From contig JAUILK010000002.1 in the NCBI GenBank assembly GCA_030433275.1, forward strand, positions 62,001 through 126,000: a stretch of 64,000 bases of DNA, read 5' to 3'. Made by a program: the position numbers and the translations under genes. The stretch is from Gammaproteobacteria bacterium (GTDB lineage Bacteria; Pseudomonadota; Gammaproteobacteria; Nitrococcales; Nitrococcaceae). The notes beneath the pieces were generated by a model. It worked only from the letters and a program-made list of their open reading frames with translations. It made no database searches and was not told the DNA's origin. Shown in pieces: positions 8,853-18,374 of the stretch. How positions within the stretch are numbered: the first letter of the stretch is position 1; each line of letters starts with the position of its first letter.

Positions 8853-9479
8853 TCATAGAGGCGCTCGCGTGGAATCGCACTGCACGCCCAACAGATGACA
8901 AAAATTCCGCAGAATTGCAGCGGTGGCGCCCCATATGTAGTACGCTTGATACGGTATGGCCCAGTACGCAATCCTGCGCCCTTGGGATATCAACTCCAGC
9001 GGTTGGTAATTATTGGGATCAAGCACGAACGCTAGTGGGACCTCGAAGATTTCGGCGACCTCGGCCGGATCCGGCACCAACTCTGCGCTCGGTTCGGCAA
9101 ACCCCACCACAGGATAGACCACAAACCCCGTCCCGGTTCGATAGCGGGGCAAATCGCCCGTTAATACCACTGATTTCGGCGGCAACCGGATCTCCTCTTC
9201 GGCCTCGCGTAATGCCGCGGCGGCCACCGAGGCGTCAGTGCGCTCGATACGCCCACCTGGAAAGCTGATCTGCCCGGCATGCTCGCGCAAATGAGCCGCA
9301 CGCCGTGTCAGGATCACCTGAATCCCTCGACGACGCTCGACCAATGGAACCAGCACCGCCGCCGCGGTAAGATCTTGCTGATCCGAACCCGCGCCGAGAT
9401 GAGCGCCCCTGGCAGTCGCACGGGCAAAGCGAGCTTGAATCCAGTCGCGAGCGTACAAGCTATCTTGTGGCGCAGTCAT
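8853..9479 (-). CDS. Nudix hydrolase, CoA pyrophosphatase (NudL-like)
   Basis: A 208-residue Nudix protein of the NudL/UPF0035 type, predicted to hydrolyse CoA and its derivatives to 3',5'-ADP and phosphopantetheine. It has the NudL-specific segment [20 protein letters not shown] running into a Nudix box that ends in [11 protein letters not shown]; the glutamates needed for metal binding are present. The ATG at 9479 is preceded by a short AT-rich stretch. It appears to be the first gene of a two-gene unit with the amidotransferase. Confidence 0.87.
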   Translation of the reverse strand: MTAPQDSLYARDWIQARFARATARGAHLGAGSDQQDLTAAAVLVPLVERRRGIQVILTRRAAHLREHAGQISFPGGRIERTDASVAAAALREAEEEIRLPPKSVVLTGDLPRYRTGTGFVVYPVVGFAEPSAELVPDPAEVAEIFEVPLAFVLDPNNYQPLELISQGRRIAYWAIPYQAYYIWGATAAILRNFCHLLGVQCDSTRAPL

Positions 9480-9674
9480 AAGCTATTGATATAGAATATA
9501 AACTCATCATACAGCTCAGCGAATTGGATGGCCTTGCCGGCAGGTTCCCGAGTGTTTTTTGCCCATCCAATGACTTGCATCATCCTGCCCCTTAGCCTAA
9601 CTATTCAACTAAAGAAATACGGCATGATCGGCATACAATATCAACAGTCAGCGACCAAGGACGTGGCTCGCAAA

Positions 9675-10325
9675 ATGCGCACTCACCCGTTTGCGTTTTT
9701 GACAATGGGGATCCTCCTCGGCCTACTGGTCATCCCAAACCTCCAGGCCGACGATGCAGCACGGGTGGGTTGGCACTCGCCCATGCATCCTCAATTCGAG
9801 CTGACCGCCCCCCTCTCCAGTCAACTTAATCTACGTTTTGGGTTCAGCCGCTTCGATACCTCTGCAGCGACCGATCAACTGCAAAGCGCATTGGCCGATC
9901 AGGCGACACCCGTTTTCTCAGCCTCCGCACTCGTCGATTGGCAGTTGCTCCCGGGCGGCCTGCACCTAACCGGCGGCGCGCTCTATGGGGATTTGGGCTG
10001 GTCAAGTGTAGAGCAGAACAGCGGCGCCGCGGCCCTTAGCCGCTATCGCTCGACCCGCAACGGTACTCTGCACCAAGACCGCAACTATTTGGATAAAGTC
10101 AAACCTTACCTTGGGCTCGGGTGGAAAAATCAGTTTGGACCCGATGGGAGTTTTCGGCTGCAACTAGACCTCGGTTTGGTCTTCCAGAGCGTATCGCCCG
10201 GTAACGCCAACTCGCTAAACTCGGACTATATTGACAATGCGGGCGCTGATGCCAAGCTTGGACCCACCTTCCAGAATTTCTACTATACACCCTTGTTCTC
10301 CGCTGGTTTCCGCTACCGATTTTAA
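9675..10325 (+). CDS. Predicted small outer-membrane beta-barrel protein
   Basis: Not recognised by name. The ATG at 9675 gives 216 residues with a clear signal peptide (MRTHPFAFLTMGILLGL then a hydrophobic run ending NLQA-DD). The mature protein alternates polar and hydrophobic residues (SQLNLRFGFSRF, VKPYLGLGWKN, FRLQLDLGLVFQS) and ends with FSAGFRYRF; a C-terminal phenylalanine is the Bam recognition signal of outer-membrane barrels. The pattern PYLGLGW and the segment after it recall OmpW/OmpA-like and DUF-type small barrels. The frame is open to 9528, but residues before Met50 add nothing sensible. Confidence 0.68.
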   Translation: MRTHPFAFLTMGILLGLLVIPNLQADDAARVGWHSPMHPQFELTAPLSSQLNLRFGFSRFDTSAATDQLQSALADQATPVFSASALVDWQLLPGGLHLTGGALYGDLGWSSVEQNSGAAALSRYRSTRNGTLHQDRNYLDKVKPYLGLGWKNQFGPDGSFRLQLDLGLVFQSVSPGNANSLNSDYIDNAGADAKLGPTFQNFYYTPLFSAGFRYRF

Positions 10326-10657
10326 TCGGACCAGTGCCACGCAAACTTGCTGACTTGAAGCTACCGATCGCAACGAACAGCACAGCGCTAGATCCAGAAT
10401 TGAGGCATAGCCCACGCCTTGTCTAGGAGCAACCGGTGGTATTGTGGCAGGTTTGGTTATTTGGGAACTATGAAGCCGTCGTTGTGCAGCATGCCAACTA
10501 TGCCGCATCATAAGCTTGATGGCGGGATAACTGTGGATCTCTCCGTGCCCCCACTAGAGGATGGTTACCGGTTAAAGCCGATCGAAGCGAAAATGCTGAC
10601 TGAGAGTAATCACTTCGACATACTGCGCAAAATCTGCGTTGCAACGAGGAAGCCCCC
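10326..10657. other. Intergenic region upstream of yqeC
   Basis: 332 bases. An 88-codon open frame begins at 10419 and overlaps the start of yqeC, but its protein has no recognisable features and no good ribosome binding site, so it is not called. No terminator or promoter could be recognised with confidence. Confidence 0.4.
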
Positions 10658-11416
10658 TTGGCCGAATCCATCTTGGATCTACTGAACGCCCACCATGGAA
10701 TCGTCTCTGCAGTTGGCGCCGGTGGCAAGAAGACCACACTGTATCGTCTTGCCGCGGCGCATCACGGCAAAGTCGGAATAACCACCACAGTGTTCATGGC
10801 ACCCTTCCCACCTGCGCTGCAGGCCGCACGCGTTATCGCTCCCCAAGCAGAGCTCCCGGAAGCGGTCATTGCAAGCGCTCGCGAAAACCGCCAGGTACTC
10901 TTCGCATGCCCATCCGAGAAAACCGGCCGCCTTGGCGGATTATCGGTGGATGCCGTGCAGCCATTGCACGAGGGCGCTGGATTCGACCTGACCCTCGTCA
11001 AAGCCGACGGCGCAAGGATGCGGCAAATCAAAGCGCCGGCGGCGCAGGAGCCCAACATCCCGAATGGCACCAATGTAGTATTATTTCTCGTCTCCGCTGG
11101 TGTTATCGGCCAACCTCTAGACGAGGCGGTCGCACACCGTGTCGATCGCTTGGAACTCGTCACCGGCGCGCGCCGTGGTGAGCCGCTCGAGCCGTATCAT
11201 GTGGCCCGGCTACTGACTTCTGCAGCCGGAGCGCGGAAGAATGTGGAACACGCCCAGTTAATCCCGCTCATCAATCAGGTCGATACCCCGGAGCGGCGCC
11301 GCCAGGCCCGCGCGGTGGCGGAGCAGGCCTTGGCCGAGGGTGACTATCTAAGCCGCATCGTGCTCACCTCGATGCACAAGGCCAACCCCATAATAGATGT
11401 CATCCGGCGTACCTGA
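10658..11416 (+). CDS. yqeC: YqeC-type accessory protein of molybdenum hydroxylases
   Basis: A 252-residue protein of the YqeC family, often annotated as a selenium-dependent hydroxylase accessory protein and usually found with molybdenum-cofactor genes. The N-terminus carries a P-loop-like AVGAGGKKTTLYRLA (about 18-32), followed by the family segments VGITTTVF, LVKADGARMR and NIPNGTNVVLFLVSAGVIGQPL. The start is TTG at 10658 with GAGGA 8 nt upstream. It precedes mobA and moeA, consistent with a role in preparing the cofactor of a molybdoenzyme; no such enzyme is in the window. Confidence 0.82.
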   Translation: MAESILDLLNAHHGIVSAVGAGGKKTTLYRLAAAHHGKVGITTTVFMAPFPPALQAARVIAPQAELPEAVIASARENRQVLFACPSEKTGRLGGLSVDAVQPLHEGAGFDLTLVKADGARMRQIKAPAAQEPNIPNGTNVVLFLVSAGVIGQPLDEAVAHRVDRLELVTGARRGEPLEPYHVARLLTSAAGARKNVEHAQLIPLINQVDTPERRRQARAVAEQALAEGDYLSRIVLTSMHKANPIIDVIRRT

Positions 11417-11592
11417 GCTGCCCTCGCACCTGTGCTAGTCTGCTTCTATGACTTAAGCGGGGCGGCGTCCCAAGCAAACCATACAGCAATAGCCGAATGC
11501 GGCGGCGGCCCTCCCAGGCCGGCGCGTCGTAGTAAACGTGCGCAACCCGCGGTTAACCCAACTTAAATCACATTAGTAGGGAAGACGAAACC

Positions 11593-12225
11593 ATGAGCGG
11601 CGATTACCCGCTCGATCGTATTACTGGCGTAATCCTGGCTGGTGGCCGAGCCACCCGCATGGGCGGTGTGGATAAAGGCTTGGTAACGCTGAACGACCGC
11701 CCTTTAGTGGCTCATGTACTGGCAACTCTGCGACCGCAGGTTGCAACGGTACTGATCAACGCCAATCGCAACCTTGAGTCCTATGCCGAGTTGGGCTGTC
11801 GCGTTATAGCCGACGTTCAGCAAGACTATCCCGGACCACTTGCCGGGATCGCCGCTGCACTTGAACGAGCCGAAACCCCTTGGGTGCTCACGGTCCCATG
11901 CGACGGCCCACTGTTGGCTGCAGACCTCGGAGCGCGGCTGTATCAAGCCTTGCAGAACTGCAATGCCGAGGTGGCCACGGCGCGGGCGAACGAGCGATTG
12001 CACCCTGTGTACGCCCTGATCCCAACTTGGTTACGAGGCAGCGCGCAGGATTACCTGGCTGCGGGGGAACGCAAGCTCATCACCTGGCTGCAACACCGGC
12101 GGCTGGCCATTGCCGATTTCTCGGATGAGAATGAACGCTTCATCAACTTGAACACCATCGAGGAGCGTGACGCCCTGGCCTCGCAATTGTCGGGACATCA
12201 CGCCGGAACCCGGAGGCAGACATGA
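11593..12225 (+). CDS. mobA: Molybdenum cofactor guanylyltransferase MobA
   Basis: A 210-residue nucleotidyltransferase that joins GMP to molybdopterin to form the MGD cofactor used by DMSO-reductase-type enzymes. The N-terminal signature GVILAGGRATRMGGVDKGL (12-30) binds GTP, DYPGPLAGIAAAL is the conserved middle loop, and VPCDGPLL holds the metal-binding aspartate. HPVYALIP and FINLNTIEE complete the family pattern. Its stop overlaps the start of moeA (ATGA), so the two are co-translated. Confidence 0.92.
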   Translation: MSGDYPLDRITGVILAGGRATRMGGVDKGLVTLNDRPLVAHVLATLRPQVATVLINANRNLESYAELGCRVIADVQQDYPGPLAGIAAALERAETPWVLTVPCDGPLLAADLGARLYQALQNCNAEVATARANERLHPVYALIPTWLRGSAQDYLAAGERKLITWLQHRRLAIADFSDENERFINLNTIEERDALASQLSGHHAGTRRQT

Positions 12226-13478
12226 GCATGACCGGAGGCGAAATCAAAGCACACAAGGGCTGCGGCCATGACGGCCCATCCATGTCGGTGGACGAGGCGC
12301 GCCGCCAAGTTCAGGCGGCCTTGCAACCACCGGGAATGGTGGTGCATCTACCGATCAGAGACGCGCTGGACCGAGTGCTTGCCGCAGATATTTGCTCCCC
12401 AATCGATGTGCCCGGTCATGCAAATTCGGCCATGGACGGCTATGCGCTGCGCGCGCATGACCTGGCGGCCCCACTGACGGTGATCGGAACGGCGCTTGCC
12501 GGCCATCCCTTCGCCGGAGAGGTCGGCGCAGGCGAGTGCGTGCGCATTATGACCGGTGGAATGGTGCCGGCGGGCGCCGACACCGTCGTCATGCAGGAGC
12601 GGGTGCGACGCGAAGACGACCGCATATGGGTCGATGGCGAGCACCGGTTGGGCGAAAACGTCCGGCCAGCCGGTGAGGATCTCGCCAAAGGCACGACCAT
12701 CCTGCACCAAGGTCGACGCCTGACGCCGGCCGACCTCGGACTGCTCGCCGAAATTGGGCAGCCCGAAGTCGCGGTACACCGCCGCTTGCGGGTAGCTTTC
12801 TTCTCTACGGGTGATGAACTGCGCAGCGTGGGTGAACCACTCAAACCCGGTGAAATTTATGATAGCAACCGCTATACGCTGCATGGCATGCTGCAGCGGC
12901 TCGGTGCCGAAATAATGGACTTGGGAGTCGTACGGGATAACCGCGCCGCACTGGCACAGGCACTGGATACCGCAAGCGCCAATGCCGATGTCGTGATCAC
13001 CTCGGGCGGTGTCTCCGTCGGCGACGCCGATTATGTCACCGAATTGCTTGCGGCGCGTGGCACCATCCAGTTCTGGACGATTAACATCAAACCGGGCCGG
13101 CCGCTCGCCTTCGGCCGTCTTGGCAATGCGGCATTTTTTGGTCTACCGGGCAACCCGGTCTCGGCCATGGTCACCTTTTATCAGGTGGTGCAACCGGCTT
13201 TGATTTACCTGGAAGGCGAATCAGCCTACGCGCCCACACCCGTAACCGCTCGATGCACCAGCACGCTGCGCAAGAAAGGACGGCGCCGAGAATACCAGCG
13301 GGGCGTCCTCTCCAACGCAACCGACGGCACGCTGGAGGTGCGCAGCACGGGTGCCCAAGGGTCGGGTATTCTGCGCTCCATGAGCGAGGCCAACTGTTTC
13401 ATCGTACTGCCAGAAGAGTGTGAAGGCGTCGACGAGGGCGAGTGGGTCACGGTGGAACCTTTTGCCGGCTTGGTTTGA
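12222..13478 (+). CDS. moeA: Molybdopterin molybdenumtransferase MoeA
   Basis: A 418-residue enzyme that inserts molybdate into adenylylated molybdopterin. Landmarks are VPGHANSAMDGYALRA (near 65-80), IMTGGMVPAGADTVVMQE, STGDELRSVGEPLKPGEIYDSN, the MoCF-binding loop TSGGVSVGDADYV and KPGRPLAFG with FFGLPGNPVSAMVTF. Domain order and length match MoeA. It overlaps mobA by four bases. A longer than usual N-terminal stretch of about 20 residues precedes the first family helix, so Met21 (MSVDEARRQV) is an alternative start. Confidence 0.93.
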   Translation: MSMTGGEIKAHKGCGHDGPSMSVDEARRQVQAALQPPGMVVHLPIRDALDRVLAADICSPIDVPGHANSAMDGYALRAHDLAAPLTVIGTALAGHPFAGEVGAGECVRIMTGGMVPAGADTVVMQERVRREDDRIWVDGEHRLGENVRPAGEDLAKGTTILHQGRRLTPADLGLLAEIGQPEVAVHRRLRVAFFSTGDELRSVGEPLKPGEIYDSNRYTLHGMLQRLGAEIMDLGVVRDNRAALAQALDTASANADVVITSGGVSVGDADYVTELLAARGTIQFWTINIKPGRPLAFGRLGNAAFFGLPGNPVSAMVTFYQVVQPALIYLEGESAYAPTPVTARCTSTLRKKGRRREYQRGVLSNATDGTLEVRSTGAQGSGILRSMSEANCFIVLPEECEGVDEGEWVTVEPFAGLV

Positions 13479-13642
13479 TGCCCCACACCCACTCCCGGCA
13501 CCTAGGCTGGGACCGGTCCAGGCTTGGTCCGTCCGGCGAAGGGCTGAGTTCAAAGCCGGCTCGGTAACAGGATAACTATGCCATTGCAGACGTTTATCCC
13601 GAATAAGGTTTTGGAAGCGCCTCTTGGCGGAGACCATTACAG

Positions 13643-14893
13643 TTGGGTCATACATTTACGGCACTTGCGATTTCGCTTGCAGTAGGGCTTCTGATCGGCC
13701 TCGAACGGGGCTGGGAGCAACGCGATGAGGAAGAAGGGCAGCGCGTTGCGGGCATTCGAACGTTCATGCTGATCGGTCTTCTGGGCGGCATCACAGCGCT
13801 ACTGGCCGTGCGCTACGGTGCCATAATCCTGGCCTTCGGCTTCCTTGGCGTTGCGGTGATCAGCAGCACCGCCTATTACGTTACCGCCCAGACCAGCCGC
13901 CAATACGGAATCACAAGCCAGGGAGCCTTTCTGGCCACCTATGCTTTGGGAGCGGCGGCCGCCTCAGGCTATCCAGAGACAGCCGCCGCAGCCGCCGTGG
14001 TCATTGCCATCGTACTCGGCCTCAAAGAAGAGATGCACGACTGGTTGCACCGACTCGACCGCAACGAACTGATCGCCGCGCTGCAACTGATGATGCTCTC
14101 CATCGTGGTGCTGCCATTGCTCCCCAACCGCAGCCTCGGTCCATTAGACGTGGTCAACCCGTTTCGGATCTGGTGGTTCGTGGTCTTGATCGCGGGGATC
14201 TCTTTCATCGGCCACTTTGCCATCCGAATCGCCGGACCGGGACGTGGGATACTGCTAACCGGTATACTCGGCGGGCTGGCCTCTTCCACCGCGTTGACGC
14301 TTAACTTCGCCCGCTTCGGCCGTGGCCGCCCTACCGCTCACACGCTGCTGGCAATCGGTATCATGCTGGCGACCGGCACCGTCTTTCTGCGCGTGACAGC
14401 CTACGTCAATGTGCTCAACCCTGCGCTCGGACTGCGCCTGCTGCCACCCCTGCTCAGTCTGGCGCTGCTGAGCTACACCATCGCCGTGCTGACCTGGCTG
14501 AGCGAACGCGGCGCCTTGGTACCGCCGACATTGCAACCCGGAAAACCCTTTAGGCTCCGGGTGGCGCTGCAATTCGGCCTCATCCTAGCCCTCGTTACCC
14601 TGTTAAGCGAGGCTGCGCAGCAGCTGTTCGGCGAAACGGGGATCTACGGCCTGGCCATCGTAGCTGGCCTCTCCGGTGTCGACGCCATCACATTATCGCT
14701 GATATACATGGCGGAAGGTTCCTTGCGTGTGGGAGCGGCTGCTAAAGCAATCCTGCTGGCCGCCGCCTCCAACAGTGTCATGAAGGCCGTATTGGTCGGT
14801 TTTCTCTGCGGCGGCGCGCTCGCCCGGCGAATTGCCCTCTACGCCGCTGCCTTGCTGAGCGTAACGGCAGTATGGGTTTGGTGGACCCCGTAG
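13643..14893 (+). CDS. MgtC/DUF4010 multi-pass membrane protein
   Basis: A 416-residue integral membrane protein. The N-terminal third is an MgtC/SapB-like domain (AVGLLIGLERGWEQ and GIRTFMLIGLLGG), and the rest is a DUF4010 domain with further helices and GGLASSTALTLNFAR and AGLSGVDAITLSLIYMA. About eleven or twelve hydrophobic segments can be seen. The function is not established; MgtC homologues affect magnesium and phosphate balance. The likely start is TTG at 13643, with GGCGGAG upstream; the hydrophobic segment begins directly after. Confidence 0.82.
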   Translation: MGHTFTALAISLAVGLLIGLERGWEQRDEEEGQRVAGIRTFMLIGLLGGITALLAVRYGAIILAFGFLGVAVISSTAYYVTAQTSRQYGITSQGAFLATYALGAAAASGYPETAAAAAVVIAIVLGLKEEMHDWLHRLDRNELIAALQLMMLSIVVLPLLPNRSLGPLDVVNPFRIWWFVVLIAGISFIGHFAIRIAGPGRGILLTGILGGLASSTALTLNFARFGRGRPTAHTLLAIGIMLATGTVFLRVTAYVNVLNPALGLRLLPPLLSLALLSYTIAVLTWLSERGALVPPTLQPGKPFRLRVALQFGLILALVTLLSEAAQQLFGETGIYGLAIVAGLSGVDAITLSLIYMAEGSLRVGAAAKAILLAAASNSVMKAVLVGFLCGGALARRIALYAAALLSVTAVWVWWTP

Positions 14894-15156
14894 CGCCGGT
14901 CTCGGCGTGAAATCCGACTATACGGCCTGGTAGTCGGCTAGCGCTGCCCAAACCGTCGGCATGGAACAGTCAACTGATCAGCCGGTTATCAAGCTCGATG
15001 CCTGGCAAAACCAAAGGAAATTTGTAGACGGTTAGACGGTTGCGTATCGGTTTCTCACACCACTGCGCCTGACAGCCGGCTATTTATCCGGTTACTTATG
15101 CGATAAATTGCATTGGGGCGGAACCGCCACGGTCTCTTTGTTGTTATTATCTGAGT

Positions 15157-15588
15157 ATGCAATCCGTGCCGACGCTCGATCATCTGATGAGCCTCCTCGA
15201 CCCGGCCATGCCTTGGCTGATCGCTGTCTCCGTGATCACGTTGTTGGTCAGCTTGATCGCCGTACCCTGGCTCGTCACCGTTGTGCCCACCGATTACTTT
15301 ACCCACCGTTTCCGCCGCCGATTGCACCGGCGTAACAACAACTCGCCGGTCATTTGGCTCTGGCTCATGGCGAAAAACCTGCTCGGAGGGATTCTGGTGA
15401 TGCTGGGCTTGATCATGCTGGTGGCACCCGGGCAAGGCATACTGACCATACTGATCGGGCTGGGCATAGCGGACTTCCCCGGTAAATATTATCTGGAGCG
15501 GCGGCTAATTGCCCTGCCGGGTGTTTTGCGCACCGTCAACTGGATTCGCCAACGTCATGGCTGTCCCCCGCTGGAGGCGCCGCCTTGA
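15157..15588 (+). CDS. PGPGW-domain small membrane protein
   Basis: A 143-residue protein with two hydrophobic regions: residues about 18-42, and 66-98 containing GGILVMLGLIMLVAPGQGILTILIGLGIADFPGK (written here in two parts of the same stretch: GGILVMLGLIMLVAPGQG, then ILTILIGLGIADFPGK). That segment fits the PGPGW transmembrane family, with PGQG replacing PGPG, followed by a basic amphipathic tail. No function is known. It stands alone, 260 bp after the MgtC gene. Confidence 0.75.
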   Translation: MQSVPTLDHLMSLLDPAMPWLIAVSVITLLVSLIAVPWLVTVVPTDYFTHRFRRRLHRRNNNSPVIWLWLMAKNLLGGILVMLGLIMLVAPGQGILTILIGLGIADFPGKYYLERRLIALPGVLRTVNWIRQRHGCPPLEAPP

Positions 15589-15986
15589 ACGGGTTTGATG
15601 CCGCAACGCTAAGAGGCCCTGGCAACAAAAGGCCGCCCATTGACAGAATTCCTAAAGCCAATATCTTAAGTCACCGCTGTTATAACCGCGGTACTCAACC
15701 CCTGCGGTGGTTCAAAGCGGCACGGCTTCGCAGAAGCGGATTACTCTAGCTTCCGCAATTCGCCGATAGCCGATGGCCACGATAAACTTGCTCCTATGCG
15801 GCGGTGCGGCATTCATTTAGGGGCCAAAGACCCTGGAGACCGTTTGCGGCTCGCGAAAGCGCATCCCGACTGCTTTACTGATGATCATTAATTCTCACTT
15901 TAATTGTTAGGAATAACGGTCGTAGCTGAAACACGGCGAGGCTGCCCGACGCGACCTTGCAGTATGGCAAAAGGAGGGAGGTTGCA
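15589..15986. other. Upstream region of the formaldehyde-oxidation genes
   Basis: 398 bases without a supported gene. A possible sigma-70 promoter is listed separately at 15640. The last 110 bases are AT-rich (around 15885-15925), which may mark another promoter nearer to frmA. AGGAGGGAGG at 15971-15980 is the frmA ribosome binding site. Confidence 0.45.
15640..15667 (+). promoter_or_regulatory. Possible sigma-70 promoter upstream of frmA
   Basis: TTGACA (15640-15645) is separated by 16 bases from TATCTT (15662-15667), a four-of-six match to the -10 consensus. It would give a leader of about 310 nt before frmA, which is long, so a nearer promoter is also possible. Confidence 0.35.
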
Positions 15987-17096
15987 GTGGAAATCCGTGC
16001 AGCGATAGCAACCGCGGCAAAACAGCCGCTAACCGTCGAGACGGTGATGCTCGACGGCCCCAAGACGGGGGAAGTGCTGGTCGAAATCAAGGCTACCGGC
16101 GTGTGCCATACGGACGAGTTCACTCGTTCGGGGGCTGATCCCGAAGGCCTGTTCCCATCCATCCTCGGCCACGAAGGCGCCGGCATCGTTGCAGAGGTCG
16201 GCCCCGAGGTGAAGTCCCTCCAGCCCGGGGATCACGTCATCCCCTTGTACATTCCCGAGTGCCGGCAGTGCGAATTCTGCCTCAGCGGCAAAACCAACCT
16301 CTGCGGGGCGATTCGCGCCACACAGGGTCGAGGCGTCATGCCCGACGGCACCAGCCGCTTTTCGCGCAACGGGGCGCCGATCCACCACTACATGGGAACC
16401 TCCACTTTCGCCAACTACACGGTGGTACCGGAGATCGCATTGGCCAAGATCCGCGCCGATGCCCCGTTCGAAAAGATCTGCTACATCGGCTGCGGCGTCA
16501 CGACCGGGCTCGGCGCCGTGATCAATACCGCCAAGGTGCAGCCCGGCGACAACGTGGTGGTCTTCGGCTTGGGCGGCATTGGGCTTAATGTGATTCAAGG
16601 CGCCCGCCTGGCCGGCGCTAACATGATCATCGGCGTGGACATCAACCCGGCCAAGCGGCCATTGGCCGAAAAATTCGGCATGACCCATTTCGTCAACCCG
16701 CAGGAAATCAAGGAAGATCTGGTGCCTTACCTCGTCTCCCTCACAAAGGGAGGAGCCGATTACAGCTTCGAGTGCGTGGGCAATACCAAGTTAATGCGTC
16801 AAGCCCTCGAGTGCTGCCATAAGGGCTGGGGAACCAGCATCATCATCGGCGTGGCCGGCGCCGGTGAAGAGATCAGCACCCGGCCTTTCCAGCTCGTTAC
16901 CGGTCGGGTATGGAAAGGGAGCGCCTTCGGCGGCGCCAAAAGCCGCACAGATGTGCCGAAAATCGTCGACTGGTACATGGAAGGTAAGATCAACATTGAT
17001 GATTTGATCACCCATGTCATGCCGTTGGAGCGTATCAATGAGGCTTTCGAGCTGATGCACAAAGGTGAATCGATCCGCAGCGTTATCCGATTCTAA
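15987..17096 (+). CDS. frmA: S-(hydroxymethyl)glutathione dehydrogenase, class III alcohol dehydrogenase
   Basis: A 369-residue zinc enzyme that oxidises the glutathione adduct of formaldehyde to S-formylglutathione with NAD. Catalytic zinc ligands are visible in GVCHTDEF (Cys40) and GHEGAG (His62); structural zinc ligands are Cys92, Cys95, Cys98 and Cys106 (CRQCEFC...C). [15 protein letters not shown] is the Rossmann loop, followed by VDINPAK. The start is GTG at 15987, 6 nt after AGGAGGGAGG; a longer frame from 15957 would place the binding site inside the gene. It is followed 59 bp later by its partner hydrolase and then the PQQ operon, which points to oxidation of C1 alcohols. Confidence 0.94.
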   Translation: MEIRAAIATAAKQPLTVETVMLDGPKTGEVLVEIKATGVCHTDEFTRSGADPEGLFPSILGHEGAGIVAEVGPEVKSLQPGDHVIPLYIPECRQCEFCLSGKTNLCGAIRATQGRGVMPDGTSRFSRNGAPIHHYMGTSTFANYTVVPEIALAKIRADAPFEKICYIGCGVTTGLGAVINTAKVQPGDNVVVFGLGGIGLNVIQGARLAGANMIIGVDINPAKRPLAEKFGMTHFVNPQEIKEDLVPYLVSLTKGGADYSFECVGNTKLMRQALECCHKGWGTSIIIGVAGAGEEISTRPFQLVTGRVWKGSAFGGAKSRTDVPKIVDWYMEGKINIDDLITHVMPLERINEAFELMHKGESIRSVIRF

Positions 17097-17155
17097 ACGT
17101 TTCAGAGCATGCGACAGGCAGACAGCTGTCGGGCCGGCGCGAGGGGCCTTTTCCG

Positions 17156-18034
17156 ATGACGAATGAGAATGTGGAGCTCAGCGAACGCCATCGCTGTTTC
17201 GGCGGGCAGGTCGAATTCTATCGACATTGGTCCACGGCGTGTAACACGACGATGCGGTTCTCGATCTTCCTGCCGCCCCAGGCGGCGCATGGCAAGGTGC
17301 CGGTGCTCTACTGGTTGTCGGGACTCACCTGCACTGAAGAAAACTTCATGGTGAAATCCGGTGCCCAGCGCTACGCCGCCGAGTACGGGATCATGCTGGT
17401 GGCGCCGGACACGAGCCCGCGCGGGCTGAATCTGCCGGGCGAGGACGATGCTTATGATTTCGGCAGCGGCGCCGGTTTTTACGTTAATTCAACGCAGGCC
17501 CCCTGGAGCGCGCACTACCGCATGTACGATTACGTCGTGGAAGAGTTGCCGGCGCTGATCGCCGGCGCCTTCCCCGTCGATGTGCAGCGGACTGGCGTAT
17601 TCGGCCACTCCATGGGCGGCCATGGTGCGCTGACCGTGGCGCTACGCAATCCCGAGCGCTATCGCTCGGTTTCGGCATTCGCCCCGATTTGTGCACCCAG
17701 CCTAAGTCCCTGGGGGAGAAAAGCGTTCAGCGCCTATCTCGGCTCGGATGAAAGCGCTTGGCGGCAATACGACGCGCACCACCTCGTGCGGAGCACCGCC
17801 GGCCAGCTGCCCTTGTTCGTCGATCAGGGAACAGTCGATCAGTTCATCACGGAACAGCTCATGCCCTGGGAACTTGAGAAAGCCTGTCGGGAGGTCGACT
17901 GTCCTTTGACGCTGCGTCTCCAGGCCGGTTTTGATCATAGCTATTATTTCATAAGCACTTTCATGCGCGATCACCTAGCGTATCACGCGAGCGCACTCGG
18001 TGTCGGAGCAGCGGCACCCCAAGGGACGGGTTGA
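17156..18034 (+). CDS. fghA: S-formylglutathione hydrolase
   Basis: A 292-residue esterase-D family alpha/beta hydrolase that releases formate and glutathione, completing glutathione-linked formaldehyde oxidation. It has YWLSGLTCTEENFMVKSGAQ, the nucleophile elbow GHSMGGHGAL with Ser152, APICAPS and the C-terminal FDHSYYFISTF holding the catalytic histidine. It directly follows the dehydrogenase gene and is probably on the same transcript. Confidence 0.94.
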   Translation: MTNENVELSERHRCFGGQVEFYRHWSTACNTTMRFSIFLPPQAAHGKVPVLYWLSGLTCTEENFMVKSGAQRYAAEYGIMLVAPDTSPRGLNLPGEDDAYDFGSGAGFYVNSTQAPWSAHYRMYDYVVEELPALIAGAFPVDVQRTGVFGHSMGGHGALTVALRNPERYRSVSAFAPICAPSLSPWGRKAFSAYLGSDESAWRQYDAHHLVRSTAGQLPLFVDQGTVDQFITEQLMPWELEKACREVDCPLTLRLQAGFDHSYYFISTFMRDHLAYHASALGVGAAAPQGTG

Positions 18035-18235
18035 ATGGCAGCGCTCTCGAAGTAAGCGGGGCTGGGACACCGGCGCATCGTACCTCCGGCGCCTCATTCG
18101 CATATCATGCAAGTTGCGCTATTTTTACTGGGGTACCCTACAGTTCAACCCTATAGGGCCATGAATGGGGAAAATAGGCGCTGCCGGGCGGCAACGCCTG
18201 CAATCCCGGAAAAAGCCGAGCAGGAGTACAGTTTT

Positions 18236-18313
18236 ATGAAACGTTGGGTTAAACCGGCCTTCATCAATCGCCGCCTTGGCTTCGAGATCAACCTCTACAT
18301 CAACAGCCGCTGA
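18236..18313 (+). CDS. pqqA: PQQ precursor peptide PqqA
   Basis: A 25-residue ribosomal peptide from which the cofactor pyrroloquinoline quinone is built. Its core, FEINLYINSR, has the required Glu and Tyr spaced E-x3-Y (Glu17 and Tyr21), the two residues joined by PqqE. The upstream part WVKPAFINRRLGFE matches the conserved leader of PqqA. AGGAG lies 9 nt before the ATG. An open frame runs in from 18107, but the short peptide is the known form. It is followed 61 bp later by pqqB. Confidence 0.9.
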   Translation: MKRWVKPAFINRRLGFEINLYINSR

Positions 18314-18374
18314 GCCTCACGCCAGGCCCGGCACTGAGTACCGAGCCTGACGTGTGAGCGCATCTCTCTAGGCA

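Noticed and set aside
10419-10685. 88-codon plus-strand frame before yqeC
   Set aside because: No ribosome binding site, unusual composition and overlap with the well-supported yqeC start.
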